Shown piece by piece: positions 25,176 to 35,336 of a DNA stretch of 64,000 nucleotides (positions are counted from its first letter, which is position 1; the number at the start of each line of letters is the position of its first letter). A model generated the notes under the pieces. The model did no database searches, was not told the DNA's origin, and worked only from the letters and a program-made list of their open reading frames with translations. Position numbers and translations under genes: made by a program. The stretch comes from Colwellia sp. M166 (GTDB taxonomy: Bacteria; Pseudomonadota; Gammaproteobacteria; Enterobacterales; Alteromonadaceae), in the NCBI RefSeq assembly GCF_024585285.1, contig NZ_CP040755.1:2108001-2172000 (forward strand). The letters run 5' to 3'.

Positions 25176-28100
25176 CTAATTACTGCATTTTCGTATTGAA
25201 AAGTCGACACTACTACGGCCAACATTACCAGCATTATCCTTAGCCAAAACCTCGAGTTTATATACGCTTTCAGTATTATCTTGACGATATAATTGCTCTA
25301 TCTGAACATTTGTTAAAGCGCTATTCCAAATAGCTAAGTCATCTAAAGCACCTGCGAAATAACGATTATACATATCTGGGTGCTTCATACCTTTACCTAT
25401 AGATAATTGTCGCTCGCTATTAAATGGCCAAGCTATTTCCGAAAAGGCAATGTTTTTTGACATAACTAATACGCCATCAAGAAAAATATCCACAAGGTTA
25501 GCATTTTTTCTTATAACGACATTTTGCCAAACATCAAGTGACACCACATTAGCGGCAGTTTGCACAACATTATTGTTATTGGCATTATTTTTATAGTCGC
25601 CAGAGGACCAAGTAAGTGATAAAGCATTATTGCTTTCATGTTTATTAGCACCTAGCGAGATAGCCCAACCATGTTCTGGCCCGATATAATTCCAATCTTG
25701 TGAAACAATGACACCTTCATCTCTTGAGGGTTTCATCCAAAATGACACAGTTATATCATTATCTATATTGAGCGATGTGCGGCTAAAGCTAATATTGGAA
25801 TCCTCGCCATTAAAACGATATGCTAACTCATTAACCCCTTGTTCAGAGGTTATATTATGTGGAGTTCCCAATAAGTTAATGCCATCTTGACTGCTCACTG
25901 ACGACTCAAGCTCATCTAAAGCTAGGTGAGCTTTAGATGAAAATAAAGCTATCGCAGGAAAGAGTGTATATTGACCACAATTGGGTAATACAACATTAGC
26001 GCCTGCTAATAACAGCTCACATGATTGAATAGAAAAATTATCTCGTGCTATATAATCAATAGTAGTGGCACCACAATACTCTTGATTAGATGTTGGACTT
26101 AGAATACTGACTTCAGGCTTTTTAATATCAGGAGTTCCGGGAGTTAAGGTTAGTGATTTTACAGCTAAACTGCCGAAGCTATCCCATGCTTTCACCGTTA
26201 AGGTATGAGGTTCACCAGATAAAACGTCACTGTTAAATATATGCTCAAACGGCGCCGCGGTAAGCGAACTAATTAACTCGCCCTGTAGAAGAAAGTCGAC
26301 TTTTGCAATATCGTCTTCATCGCTAACTTCCGCTAATATAGTAGTCATTCCAGTAACTGTATCGTTATCTAACGGCGTAATAATATTGATTGTAGGTGGT
26401 GTATCTGGAGGCGTTGCAGCTATCGATGACCATTGCACAAGAGATTCTATCGTTTGACTACCTTGAGTCCAATAATTTACCCATGAATTACAAGCATCGG
26501 CGCTATCTAAATAGTGACAATATCTGAGATGAGTCCGCGATATAATCTTTGCTAAGGGTCGAGTACTTGACTGTATGGTTGGAAACTGTCCAACGGTGAC
26601 CTTAAATGACATCTCAATCGATTCAGCACCACCTGCTAACTCAGGTATATACCATGCAACACCTTCAGGGTTTAGTATGCCACCATCACTAATATCACTA
26701 ATAGTTAACAATTCAGTTACGCTAGACTTTAATATTTTATTATCGACAACGATATTTTTAGCAGCGATAGCATCTATATTTTTTACTTTCAGCCTGACTT
26801 CAAACTCTTGACCTGGATAATAAAACTCTGGCCATTCAACTAAGTTTTCAATATTCAAGTTGGGTGTCGTATTAGTTAAGGAGGTATTAAACAGCAGAAA
26901 GTCCATATTACTGGTTGTATTAAACCACCAATTAAATTTACGTGGAGGCGCTAAACGATAACTTGCCTTGCCAATTTTAGGTGCCGCAGTTCTCATCCAA
27001 TAAGGTAGTGTATACACTGTTGCGGTTTTATACAGCTTGCTAATTGGAGCTAAATAACTTGCGTCACATGAGTCGTTTAAACAGCTAAAATAATAAGCTA
27101 GTGAAAATATCTTTGATACATCAAGACCATGCTCTAGATCACTTCCTCCGTCTCCTCCACGCTGCTGTAAGGTCAAATTGCTACCCGCAAGATAATAGGG
27201 GACATAAAAGCTATCTTTTCCGTGGTAGCCTTTCCATTCATATAAAGCAATACCCTCTTGTTTAAAAAAATCTGCCAGCTTTAAAATGAAACCAATCGCT
27301 TCAGGCTCCTGAAACTGAATATAAAAACGCTCAACAGCATCAACTAATATAGCTGACATCCAAGGACTAGCAATAAATTGATCGCCCCCTTCACCATGAG
27401 ATTCCGAGGTATGCATTAGCCCACCAGTTAAAGGAACACCTGGTTCTGGTGTATTTTGCATTTTCAACAGATTATTAAATGTGCTGTACGCTTTTTCCTT
27501 AAAACTAAGATCGCCTGTTAACTCATATGCCGATGTGTACCCTTTGAGCTGAAAAGCAGCATGACGCTCAGTCCAAAAATTTGTTGTTACGTTATAGTCA
27601 CTATTAAAGCTGTCCCAGGCGGGTACCATAGCGGTAATAATATTAGGTATTTTACTGTCACCAGTTAGGATAAAGTTTGTAACTAAACTTTCACCATAAC
27701 TATATTTCATATCATCGTATTGTTTTAATCCAAAAAAACCTCTTTCATTAATATGGTTTAAGTAGAATTGAACCGCACGATGTCCTGCCCTTAAAAATTT
27801 AAATTCACCTGTTTTAAAAGCAAGTTGGTAGATGGTAGTCGCTCTATCGAATAGCCAAGCAGCATAACTAGAACGATGGGGAATTAAGTTGTCATCGATA
27901 ACTCTGGGATCAACATAGTTTATGGCGGTATTTCCAAACAGTTCAAATGCAGTATCATATGCCGAAAAATCTTCATGCGTTCCCATCGGAAGTGTGCGTG
28001 TTTTTATAACACTATCCCCGTACCATTGCGCTGAAAATACAGCATAAACATTTGGTTCAAATACATTATCTTGCATCGTATAATGTGAATCATTTACCAA

Positions 28101-28931
28101 TACCCAAATGTCTTTAACCGGCACTAATGTCTCGCTGATAAATTGTCTAGGTGTACCCCATTCTAATGTTAATTTTTTAGAGATTGGCTTACCGTATTTA
28201 TCTTTCTCAAATAGAACTTCGGTTTGTACTATCGCAGAGCGAATGCTTTCGTCTTCTTGGTTGTGAGTACGCCATGGTAATATTTCTTTGGCAAAAATAG
28301 CGAGTTCATTACCTTGATCATCAATAATTCTAAATTGTTCGATGTTGGTTAAAAAATCTTTTGGAAAAGGAATACCAAATGAAATTTTCGTTAACACTTC
28401 AGGCACAGTACTTTCGATAGGAATAAGTAAAAAGTCAGTTGTACCCTGTTGGACTAATGATGGGTGAAAACTAGTACTAGGCTGGGCTGCAATGGTTTTA
28501 AACGAAAAGTTATGATTTTCTACCGATAATGATGCTGTCACAGCCGCTGATATGCTGACGATGTATTCACTATCATATCTGAAATGTTCTTTTGGAAGAA
28601 AAGACACTTTATCACCTAAAATGCTAAGTTCTCCATCGATAGGCTCTTTAGATGTGGCGCTATTCACAACAATAGCTATATCTTGTGCAAGTACGTTTTT
28701 AGAAAAATTAATAACGATTGATTTATCTATATCAACATTTTTTTGTTCGTCGTTCGGGAACGTGCTTTCAACCATAATATCCGACTTTGCTATTGGTAAT
28801 CTCGGCCCAGGTATAGCAACCTTGATAGGCGCTAGGTTACTATTATTTGATTCAGCTTTACTCGAACCACCACAAGCGGTAAGCGCTATAATACCTAAAA
28901 AAAATGAGCAAAAAATTGGATATATAGCCAT
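25176..28931 (-). CDS. large multidomain lipoprotein with glycan-active-like core and LamG domain
   Basis: A 1251-residue lipoprotein (lipobox LTAC at 17-20). Order of parts: bacterial Ig-like Big_5 domain about 50-150; a beta domain about 165-310 resembling the first domain of PcRGLX-type exolyases (FGIPFPKDF, FRIIDDQGNEL); a helical toroid-like region about 350-670 with FWTER (452-456), SHGEGG (511-516), SPWM (522-525), DLEHGLDV (598-605) and PPRKF (662-666); a CARDB/DUF11-like domain about 690-790; an Ig-like domain about 845-935; and a LamG/concanavalin-like domain about 1030-1220. The core motifs are shared with 6136-7662. It is downstream of the EpsB_2 gene on the same strand. A role in binding and cutting or remodelling the exopolysaccharide at the cell surface is inferred. 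Confidence 0.75.
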   Translation of the reverse strand: MAIYPIFCSFFLGIIALTACGGSSKAESNNSNLAPIKVAIPGPRLPIAKSDIMVESTFPNDEQKNVDIDKSIVINFSKNVLAQDIAIVVNSATSKEPIDGELSILGDKVSFLPKEHFRYDSEYIVSISAAVTASLSVENHNFSFKTIAAQPSTSFHPSLVQQGTTDFLLIPIESTVPEVLTKISFGIPFPKDFLTNIEQFRIIDDQGNELAIFAKEILPWRTHNQEDESIRSAIVQTEVLFEKDKYGKPISKKLTLEWGTPRQFISETLVPVKDIWVLVNDSHYTMQDNVFEPNVYAVFSAQWYGDSVIKTRTLPMGTHEDFSAYDTAFELFGNTAINYVDPRVIDDNLIPHRSSYAAWLFDRATTIYQLAFKTGEFKFLRAGHRAVQFYLNHINERGFFGLKQYDDMKYSYGESLVTNFILTGDSKIPNIITAMVPAWDSFNSDYNVTTNFWTERHAAFQLKGYTSAYELTGDLSFKEKAYSTFNNLLKMQNTPEPGVPLTGGLMHTSESHGEGGDQFIASPWMSAILVDAVERFYIQFQEPEAIGFILKLADFFKQEGIALYEWKGYHGKDSFYVPYYLAGSNLTLQQRGGDGGSDLEHGLDVSKIFSLAYYFSCLNDSCDASYLAPISKLYKTATVYTLPYWMRTAAPKIGKASYRLAPPRKFNWWFNTTSNMDFLLFNTSLTNTTPNLNIENLVEWPEFYYPGQEFEVRLKVKNIDAIAAKNIVVDNKILKSSVTELLTISDISDGGILNPEGVAWYIPELAGGAESIEMSFKVTVGQFPTIQSSTRPLAKIISRTHLRYCHYLDSADACNSWVNYWTQGSQTIESLVQWSSIAATPPDTPPTINIITPLDNDTVTGMTTILAEVSDEDDIAKVDFLLQGELISSLTAAPFEHIFNSDVLSGEPHTLTVKAWDSFGSLAVKSLTLTPGTPDIKKPEVSILSPTSNQEYCGATTIDYIARDNFSIQSCELLLAGANVVLPNCGQYTLFPAIALFSSKAHLALDELESSVSSQDGINLLGTPHNITSEQGVNELAYRFNGEDSNISFSRTSLNIDNDITVSFWMKPSRDEGVIVSQDWNYIGPEHGWAISLGANKHESNNALSLTWSSGDYKNNANNNNVVQTAANVVSLDVWQNVVIRKNANLVDIFLDGVLVMSKNIAFSEIAWPFNSERQLSIGKGMKHPDMYNRYFAGALDDLAIWNSALTNVQIEQLYRQDNTESVYKLEVLAKDNAGNVGRSSVDFSIRKCSN

Positions 28932-28976
28932 GTTTATCAGCCTTCTTCTATTTAAATAAAAAGTGCTCGAGAACTA

Positions 28977-30386
28977 TTATCTGCCTTTACCAAAAAGTAC
29001 AATTTCTACAGTACGAATTAATATCAAGAGATCGAGCAAAAAACTACGGTGCTTAATATAGTATAGGTCGTATTTTAGCTTTTCTAATGAATCTTCTTCA
29101 GTAGCACCATAAGGGTATTTCAATTGTGCCCAACCAGTTAAGCCTGGCTTCACATTATGGCGTTCATTATAATAAGGAATATTTTTAATTAACTGTTGAA
29201 CAAATTCAGGTCGCTCAGGACGTGGCCCTACAAAGCCCATGTCACCACGCATAACATTATAAATCTGTGGCAATTCATCAATACGATATTTACGTATAAA
29301 TTTACCAATTTTCGTGGTTCTATCGTCATTTTCTGATGCCATCTGCGCACCATTTTTTTCAGCATCGATACGCATACTTCTAAATTTAACAATACTAAAT
29401 GCTTGGCCATCTAAACCGACACGCTCTTGGGAGTAGAATATTGGCGCTTTAAAGCCCTCATCAAGCTTAATAAGTAAAGCTGTAATTAGCATTACCGGCC
29501 AAGTAACTAAGAATAAAAAGAACCCCATAGTGGCGTTAAAAACCCAATCCAATGTATTGCGAAGGTGATTAGCCGACGCAAAGCCATTAGAATAAATCAC
29601 CCAGCTAGGATAAATTAGATTGACCGCTATTTGGCCGGTCTCACGCTCTATAAAATCTAGAATTTCAGTAACTTCGACTCCTCTTATCTTACAAGCAAAG
29701 AGTTCATCAACAGGTAGGTTTTCGCGTCGTTCATCATTGGCAACAACGATTTCATCAATTTGATGCTCTAGAGCGTAATTTACTAACGAGGTGGTTAAAG
29801 TGATTCTATTTTCATTGACAATACCGTTTTCAGTATCACCATTCATGATAACGAAACCGTGCATAAAGAAGCCTTGACGATCGACATCACGACGCATACG
29901 TTTTTCAATGATTGATGCCCGTTCGCCAGCACCTAGCACAAGAACATTACGTTTGTTGAAGCCAAAAAAATCAATTTGAAGCGTTAAGTACCTTACTCCA
30001 CTAGCGATAATCAGGCTAATTAAAGATGATGTAGCAAGTAGTTCAATGGCAAGTGAACCCGAACCGTAAAATGGATTAATTAAGGAAACAATAAAGAAGC
30101 CTATTGCAACAGAAACTAATAATCGTCTCACCACACCTCTAAAGTTTTCTCTTAATTTTGAGTTATAAAGCCCCATTGCTAGCGAGGACAATTGCACGAC
30201 TAGAGCAAAAACTATGGCATGAATAAATAAAATATTAAGGGCAATGCTTTCGATATCAAAAGTAACAAAATTTAATAAGTTATTGAGATATAAGCTCAAC
30301 AATAGGGCACTTGCAAAGCAGACAAACTCAATTAAGACTAAAGATTTGCTACCCGCAGATAAATCACGGAAATTAGGGCTAGACAT
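28977..30386 (-). CDS. initiating sugar-phosphate transferase, exosortase A-associated (EpsB_2 family)
   Basis: A 469-residue polyprenol-phosphate hexose-1-phosphate transferase of the WbaP/WcaJ type. Four or five helices lie in the first 150 residues, followed by a Rossmann-like CoA-binding-type domain (VLVLGAGERA), another helix near 280, and the catalytic C-terminal domain: SIVKFRSMRIDAEKNG, RIDELPQIYNVMRGDM, GPRPERPEF and KPGLTGWAQLKYPYGATEEDS. This fits TIGR03013 (EpsB_2, PEP-CTERM system). It starts the repeat unit by loading the first sugar phosphate onto undecaprenyl phosphate at the inner membrane. It is divergent from the export gene at 30623. Confidence 0.92.
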   Translation of the reverse strand: MSSPNFRDLSAGSKSLVLIEFVCFASALLLSLYLNNLLNFVTFDIESIALNILFIHAIVFALVVQLSSLAMGLYNSKLRENFRGVVRRLLVSVAIGFFIVSLINPFYGSGSLAIELLATSSLISLIIASGVRYLTLQIDFFGFNKRNVLVLGAGERASIIEKRMRRDVDRQGFFMHGFVIMNGDTENGIVNENRITLTTSLVNYALEHQIDEIVVANDERRENLPVDELFACKIRGVEVTEILDFIERETGQIAVNLIYPSWVIYSNGFASANHLRNTLDWVFNATMGFFLFLVTWPVMLITALLIKLDEGFKAPIFYSQERVGLDGQAFSIVKFRSMRIDAEKNGAQMASENDDRTTKIGKFIRKYRIDELPQIYNVMRGDMGFVGPRPERPEFVQQLIKNIPYYNERHNVKPGLTGWAQLKYPYGATEEDSLEKLKYDLYYIKHRSFLLDLLILIRTVEIVLFGKGR

Positions 30387-30622
30387 ATGGTTAGAAAGTT
30401 CCTTTCTAGTGAGAAAAATAAACCAGCATTAGACACTTTTACTTTTTAAGTTGTTTAAGTTGTATATTAGAATTGATTACTAGGTAAATGTAAACATCGC
30501 ATATTTAAAATACAGCGATGACACATTATTTACAAAAATTTATAATGTGCATCAAATGTAAAAATCAAATACAATCGGTAAGCTTACATATAAAAACAGT
30601 TGTAAATAAAAAGGTTAATACC
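30387..30622. promoter_or_regulatory. divergent control region between the EpsB_2 and Wza-like genes
   Basis: This 236-base AT-rich region separates two outward-facing operons of the polymer assembly machinery, so it must hold promoters for both. No -24/-12 sigma-54 element was found and no strong -35/-10 pair could be chosen by eye. Confidence 0.4.
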
Positions 30623-31258
30623 ATGGAAAAAAGCATGACTAATACATTAAAAGCGCTTCTATTTCTTACACTGGCTTACATAGTAGCTGGGTGTAGTTCA
30701 GCCACACTGCCACCGGCAAAAATTCATCAATCTACCACCACTGACGTTGATTCATACAAATACCTTATCGGTGCTGGTGATGTTGTTAATATTTTTGTTT
30801 GGCGCAACCCTGAAGTTTCCGGCACATTTATAGTTAGACCTGACGGTATGATCACTACATCACTGGTCGAAGATATTCCAGTATCAGGAAAAACACCCAC
30901 AGAATTGGCTCGTTCAATTGAACAAATTCTCGCCACCTATTTACGAGATCCTGTTGTGACAGTCACCGTAAATGATTTTGTTGGACCATTCAGTGAGCAA
31001 ATACGTGTTATTGGTGAAGCAACTGAACCTCAAGCCGTTAATTATATTCAGCATATGACATTATTAGACGTAATGATCCGCGTTGGTGGTTTAACAGAAT
31101 TTGCCAATGGCAACGGGGCGGTATTGGTGCGAGTAGAAAATGGTAAACAAAAACAATACGATATTTTTATAGAAGATTTAATTAAAAATGGTGAGATATC
31201 AGCAAACGTTGATGTATTACCTGGTGATATTATTGTAATACCTGAGACATGGTTTTAA
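30623..31258 (+). CDS. polysaccharide export lipoprotein (Wza-like), XrtA-associated
   Basis: A 211-residue outer-membrane polysaccharide export protein. Lipobox VAGC lies near residues 20-23. The Poly_export domain begins YLIGAGDVVNIFVWRNPEVSG and is followed by a SLBB domain, IRVIGEATEPQAVNYIQHMT. It matches the PEP-CTERM export family TIGR03027. The open frame extends 35 codons upstream, but ATG 30623 is preferred: it has AAAAAGG upstream and places the lipoprotein signal at the N-terminus. First gene of the plus-strand export operon running to 36377. Confidence 0.9.
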   Translation: MEKSMTNTLKALLFLTLAYIVAGCSSATLPPAKIHQSTTTDVDSYKYLIGAGDVVNIFVWRNPEVSGTFIVRPDGMITTSLVEDIPVSGKTPTELARSIEQILATYLRDPVVTVTVNDFVGPFSEQIRVIGEATEPQAVNYIQHMTLLDVMIRVGGLTEFANGNGAVLVRVENGKQKQYDIFIEDLIKNGEISANVDVLPGDIIVIPETWF

Positions 31259-31296
31259 GCGCAATAGAGTTATTTACCCTGTTTTAGAGGTCGGGA

Positions 31297-32889
31297 ATGC
31301 AAGAAATTATAGAGCAAATTGTAGATTACCTTAAAGGTATTTGGCTTAAACGTCGATTTATCATTATTTCAACTTGGTTAATATGTCCATTAGCTTGGCT
31401 GGTTATTTCACAGCTTGATAATGTTTATGAATCTGAAGCTAGAATCTACGCTGACACACAGTCGATTTTAGGGCCGCTATTGAAAGGTTTGACGGTCAAA
31501 ACTGATCCCGAGGTGCAAATTCGCTTAATGATTAAGACATTGTTAAGTCGCCCAAACCTTGAACGCATTACTCGTATGACAGACTTAGATGTACAAGCTA
31601 ATACGCCTAAAGCTTATGAAGAATTAATCGAAGACTTAAAAACGGATATTATTATTAGAAAAACGGGTGGACGAAATGAGAACATCTTTACCATCACCTA
31701 TAAAAACAAAGATCCTGAAATGGCCAAAAATGTTGTTAATTCTGCCTTAACAGTATTTATTGAAAATACCTTAGGCGAAAATCGCAGCGACTCAAATTCT
31801 GCGCAGAAGTTCTTAGACACTCAAATTAAAGAATATGAAAATAGACTATTAGCTGCTGAATCTCGACTAACTAGCTTTAAGCAAAAGTATAGTGGTGTAT
31901 TACCTGGTCAGTATGGTGGCTATTATCAAAAACTCAATATAGTAAAAGAACAATTAAAAATAGTAGAGTTGAATTTATTGGAACAAGAAACCCAATTAAA
32001 ATCTGCAAAAGCGCAATTGAGTACATCCCCTGCTGATACAACTAATTCACAAAATAAAATCATGAATTCTAATAGTATTCAAACCACTTATGATGATCGT
32101 ATTTCAGAGTTAGAAACTTCTTTAGATTCACTACAGTTACGTTACACCGAAATGCACCCTGACGTAAAAGAAGTTAAGCGCAGACTAGAGCACCTAACGC
32201 AACAGCGAAGTAAGGAAATTGAAGAATATTTAAATGCAACTAAAGATGGTAGCAACAGTAAACTATCTACGAGTCAGAACCCTGTTATTCAACAATTACA
32301 AATTCAAGTAAATCAATTAGAAAACCAAATTGCATCAACCAAAGTACGAGCAAGCGACTATCGCCAGCAAGTTAAAGATCTTGAAAGTAAAATACATATT
32401 CTGCCAGAAATTGAAGCTGAATTGACTTCACTTAATCGTGGCTATGAAATTACTAAAGATAAATATGAGGAGTTACTTAATCGTAAGGAAACGGCACAAT
32501 TAGCTCAACAAGCCGATGAAACGACTAATCCGATTCAATTCAGGGTTATTGATCCCCCAAGAGCAGCTACTGAGCCTGCTGGCCCAAAACGTATTCTATT
32601 TTTAATTGGCTCAACAATCTTTGCTTTTGGTGTCGGTGTTGGTTTATCACTGCTATTTAGCCAAATTAACCCTGTGGTTACTTCTAGCATGCAAGTTTCC
32701 AAAGAAACCGGTATTCCTGTATTTGGAATTGTTTCAGCGTCTGAAAACCTTGGCTTGCAAAAATGGCACAAAAAGAAAACATTAATATTTATAATTTCTA
32801 ATAGTGTTTTACTAATAATGCTAGCGTTTTTCATACTTTATGCCATAGCCCCTAATATCATATTAGCGCCGTTCAGAGGAATTTTATAA
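31297..32889 (+). CDS. chain-length determinant protein (Wzz-like), XrtA-associated
   Basis: A 530-residue polysaccharide co-polymerase. The Wzz domain has an N-terminal helix (about 20-40), a long periplasmic part with coiled coil from about 165 to 400, and a second helix near 430-455 preceded by the proline-rich IDPPRAATEPAGPKR. A further helix is present near 493-520. It fits TIGR03007 (pepcterm_ChnLen). It sets polymer length together with the tyrosine kinase encoded 3 bases downstream. Confidence 0.92.
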   Translation: MQEIIEQIVDYLKGIWLKRRFIIISTWLICPLAWLVISQLDNVYESEARIYADTQSILGPLLKGLTVKTDPEVQIRLMIKTLLSRPNLERITRMTDLDVQANTPKAYEELIEDLKTDIIIRKTGGRNENIFTITYKNKDPEMAKNVVNSALTVFIENTLGENRSDSNSAQKFLDTQIKEYENRLLAAESRLTSFKQKYSGVLPGQYGGYYQKLNIVKEQLKIVELNLLEQETQLKSAKAQLSTSPADTTNSQNKIMNSNSIQTTYDDRISELETSLDSLQLRYTEMHPDVKEVKRRLEHLTQQRSKEIEEYLNATKDGSNSKLSTSQNPVIQQLQIQVNQLENQIASTKVRASDYRQQVKDLESKIHILPEIEAELTSLNRGYEITKDKYEELLNRKETAQLAQQADETTNPIQFRVIDPPRAATEPAGPKRILFLIGSTIFAFGVGVGLSLLFSQINPVVTSSMQVSKETGIPVFGIVSASENLGLQKWHKKKTLIFIISNSVLLIMLAFFILYAIAPNIILAPFRGIL

Positions 32890-32892
32890 ATT

Positions 32893-33747
32893 ATGAGTAT
32901 CATAGAAAAAGCGCTAGCCAAACAACAAAAAGCGACTGAATGTTCACCTTTAGTTGAACCTGAAATTCAGGAGTTAAGCAACAATGAAACAGCAATAAAA
33001 GTAGATCAAAAAGCAGTCTTATCACTTGATAAAACTGGCTTAGCCGAGCGTGGTTATTTAATTGATAATGGTACACGAAAGAGTATCAAGGATGAATTTC
33101 GTCAGATTAAGCGCAAACTATTAAATAACGCTTTTGGTAACGCCTCTAAAACTCTTGAACATAGTAACTTGATTATGGTGAGTAGCGCTAAACCGAACGA
33201 AGGGAAAACCTTTGTTGCTATCAATTTAGCTTTAAGTATTGCCTTAGAGCAAGATAAAACCGTGCTATTAGTCGATGCTGATGTTTTACGACCTAGTGTA
33301 ATTCGCGAGTTAGGTATTGAAGAGCAACCCGGGATTATCGACTATTTGCTTGGTAAATCGAAACAGGTTAGTGACATACTTTACAATACCGATATCGATA
33401 AACTTAAACTCATCCCTGCTGGCAAGCCCCATCATCTATCAAACGAGTTATTAGCCAGTGAGAAAATGGCGACATTAGCGAATGAATTAGCCACTCGTTA
33501 TCCCGATCGTATTGTTATTTTTGATTGCCCACCATTGATTGGTGTTACTGAAACATTGGTATTAGCTAACTTAATGGGACAAGCAATAATTGTTGTTGAA
33601 GAATCAAAGACCTCTATCGCTGACATAAAGTTTGCGACAGAACATCTCAATGAAGATATGGCACTAGGGCTAGTACTCAATAAAGCAATCAGATCTCATA
33701 AGGACTTGTATGGCTATTACGGTTACGGATATGGCGCAAAAGACTAA
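32893..33747 (+). CDS. tyrosine autokinase of the exopolysaccharide system, XrtA-associated
   Basis: A 284-residue BY-kinase ATPase module without membrane helices, so it acts with the separate Wzz-like protein. Walker A is SSAKPNEGKT (97-106), Walker A' LLVDADVLRP (125-134) and Walker B IVIFDCPP (207-214). The C-terminal tail DLYGYYGYGYGAKD carries five tyrosines (273, 275, 276, 278, 280), the expected autophosphorylation cluster. Matches TIGR03018 (pepcterm_TyrKin). The tail coding sequence overlaps the start of the next gene. Confidence 0.93.
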   Translation: MSIIEKALAKQQKATECSPLVEPEIQELSNNETAIKVDQKAVLSLDKTGLAERGYLIDNGTRKSIKDEFRQIKRKLLNNAFGNASKTLEHSNLIMVSSAKPNEGKTFVAINLALSIALEQDKTVLLVDADVLRPSVIRELGIEEQPGIIDYLLGKSKQVSDILYNTDIDKLKLIPAGKPHHLSNELLASEKMATLANELATRYPDRIVIFDCPPLIGVTETLVLANLMGQAIIVVEESKTSIADIKFATEHLNEDMALGLVLNKAIRSHKDLYGYYGYGYGAKD

Positions 33748-35332
33748 ATTTAGTGCGATTTTCCTCTCATTAGTTTGTTCCAATATTGCCTTTGCTGGTG
33801 AATGGCAATTTGAACCAAGCATTTTAATCGATGAAACTTATACAAATAATGTTGGCTTAGTTACCAATAACGAAAAGTCTAGTTTTGTCAATCAAGCAGG
33901 TATCAATATAGACTCTACGTATAAAGCGCGTAATGCTATATTTAATTTTTCATCAAAAAGTACCTATGCGACATATAGCCATAACCATGACCTTGATGAT
34001 GACTTCCACACCATTGCCAGTGACTTTAGGTTACAGCTTTGGCCTAACGGTATTATATTAATCGGCTCTGCTGATATCAGTAATCAGTCAAGAAATGGCA
34101 GTAAAAATGCTTTAGCTGACATAGTATCAGCAGACACGGTACAGGTAGGAACCTACAGAGGAGGCATTGAGTATAATATCAACAATAGTGTCTTTATTGT
34201 AAATTCAGCTCTGGGCTATAACCAAACAAAATCAGAAGATGATATTGGTGATAGTGAAGGTGTAATCGCTAATATAAACAGCACTAATGGCAAAGGCGCC
34301 CGAGATTTTTTTTGGGACTTAGAACATAGCTATCAAGAACTTAAAAACAATAGTCAAGAGGGCAAACTGAGCGAAAGTGAAGCTAAGTTTGGCTTGATTA
34401 CCGACTATAAAATTAACCCTTTCATTCGTTACTATAATGAAGACAATAGTGGTAATATAACTAATCCCAATCGTACTATTGAATCAAGTTCATACGGTTT
34501 AGGCCTTCGTTGGTTAATTTCACCCAGACTTTATCTAGATACTTCATATAACAAGCCGATTGGTAATAAGTTAGATTTAGACGGTAATGCACAAAAAGAA
34601 TATATTAATGCCGAGATAACATGGCAGCCATCATCTCGTACCCGTTTAGAGGCTAGCTTTTCTGAACGTTTTTATGGTGATAGCTATGGTCTTAACTTTA
34701 CCCACCGGAATAGACGTTTAACCAACACGGTTAGTTATATCGAAGATATCCAAACACTAACTCGAAATAATTTTTCAGCAAATATTATCGGCTATTACTT
34801 CTGCCCAAGTAGTAGTATTAGCTCAACCGAAGATTGTATTCTAGAAGACGGTACTAATATATTCCCTGACAATCCAAGTGACCCTGATAATCCCGGCTAT
34901 CAAATTTTTCCGATCCAAGATTTCATCTTAGTAGAAGATAATGTTTTTTCGCTTAATAAAACCTTAACTTGGAACTCGACATTAGCACTAGCACGCACAA
35001 CTATTACTTTAAATGTTAATAGACAAAAAAGAGATAACCTCGAAACTCGCATTAAAGATGAAACCAGTGCTGCAAGCTTAAATTTCAAGCGTGACATTAG
35101 TAGTCGTTCAAACCTCAGTTTAGATTTATCTTATACGGAAACTAACCTACAAATTGATACCGAGTTAGAACGTATCGATCGCTACAGACGCTACCAAATA
35201 GCTTACCAAAAATCATTAAATAGCGCATTATTGGTTAATTTAGCAATAAGTTATTTAGACAGAAACTCTAACAGTTCGATACTAAATTACCAAGAAGGTC
35301 GCATCAGCGCCAAAATTACCAAAGGCTTTTAG
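33731..35332 (+). CDS. outer-membrane beta-barrel protein, PEP-CTERM system-associated
   Basis: About 533 residues: signal peptide (hydrophobic 6-18, cut after AFA) followed by alternating amphipathic strands to a C-terminus of the type RISAKITKGF, as in outer-membrane barrels. It fits TIGR03016 (PEP-CTERM system-associated, EpsL-like), thought to be the outer-membrane partner of the export complex. The frame opens at 33710, but ATG 33731 gives a normal signal peptide and is preferred; both overlap the kinase gene. It ends 4 bases before the ATPase gene. Confidence 0.87.
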   Translation: MAQKTKFSAIFLSLVCSNIAFAGEWQFEPSILIDETYTNNVGLVTNNEKSSFVNQAGINIDSTYKARNAIFNFSSKSTYATYSHNHDLDDDFHTIASDFRLQLWPNGIILIGSADISNQSRNGSKNALADIVSADTVQVGTYRGGIEYNINNSVFIVNSALGYNQTKSEDDIGDSEGVIANINSTNGKGARDFFWDLEHSYQELKNNSQEGKLSESEAKFGLITDYKINPFIRYYNEDNSGNITNPNRTIESSSYGLGLRWLISPRLYLDTSYNKPIGNKLDLDGNAQKEYINAEITWQPSSRTRLEASFSERFYGDSYGLNFTHRNRRLTNTVSYIEDIQTLTRNNFSANIIGYYFCPSSSISSTEDCILEDGTNIFPDNPSDPDNPGYQIFPIQDFILVEDNVFSLNKTLTWNSTLALARTTITLNVNRQKRDNLETRIKDETSAASLNFKRDISSRSNLSLDLSYTETNLQIDTELERIDRYRRYQIAYQKSLNSALLVNLAISYLDRNSNSSILNYQEGRISAKITKGF

Positions 35333-35336
35333 CAGT

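Noticed and set aside
25176..28931. PEP-CTERM tail on the large lipoprotein
   Set aside because: The C-terminus ends in a hydrophilic beta-strand region (VDFSIRKCSN) with no PEP motif, helix or basic cluster; the protein is anchored by its N-terminal lipid instead.
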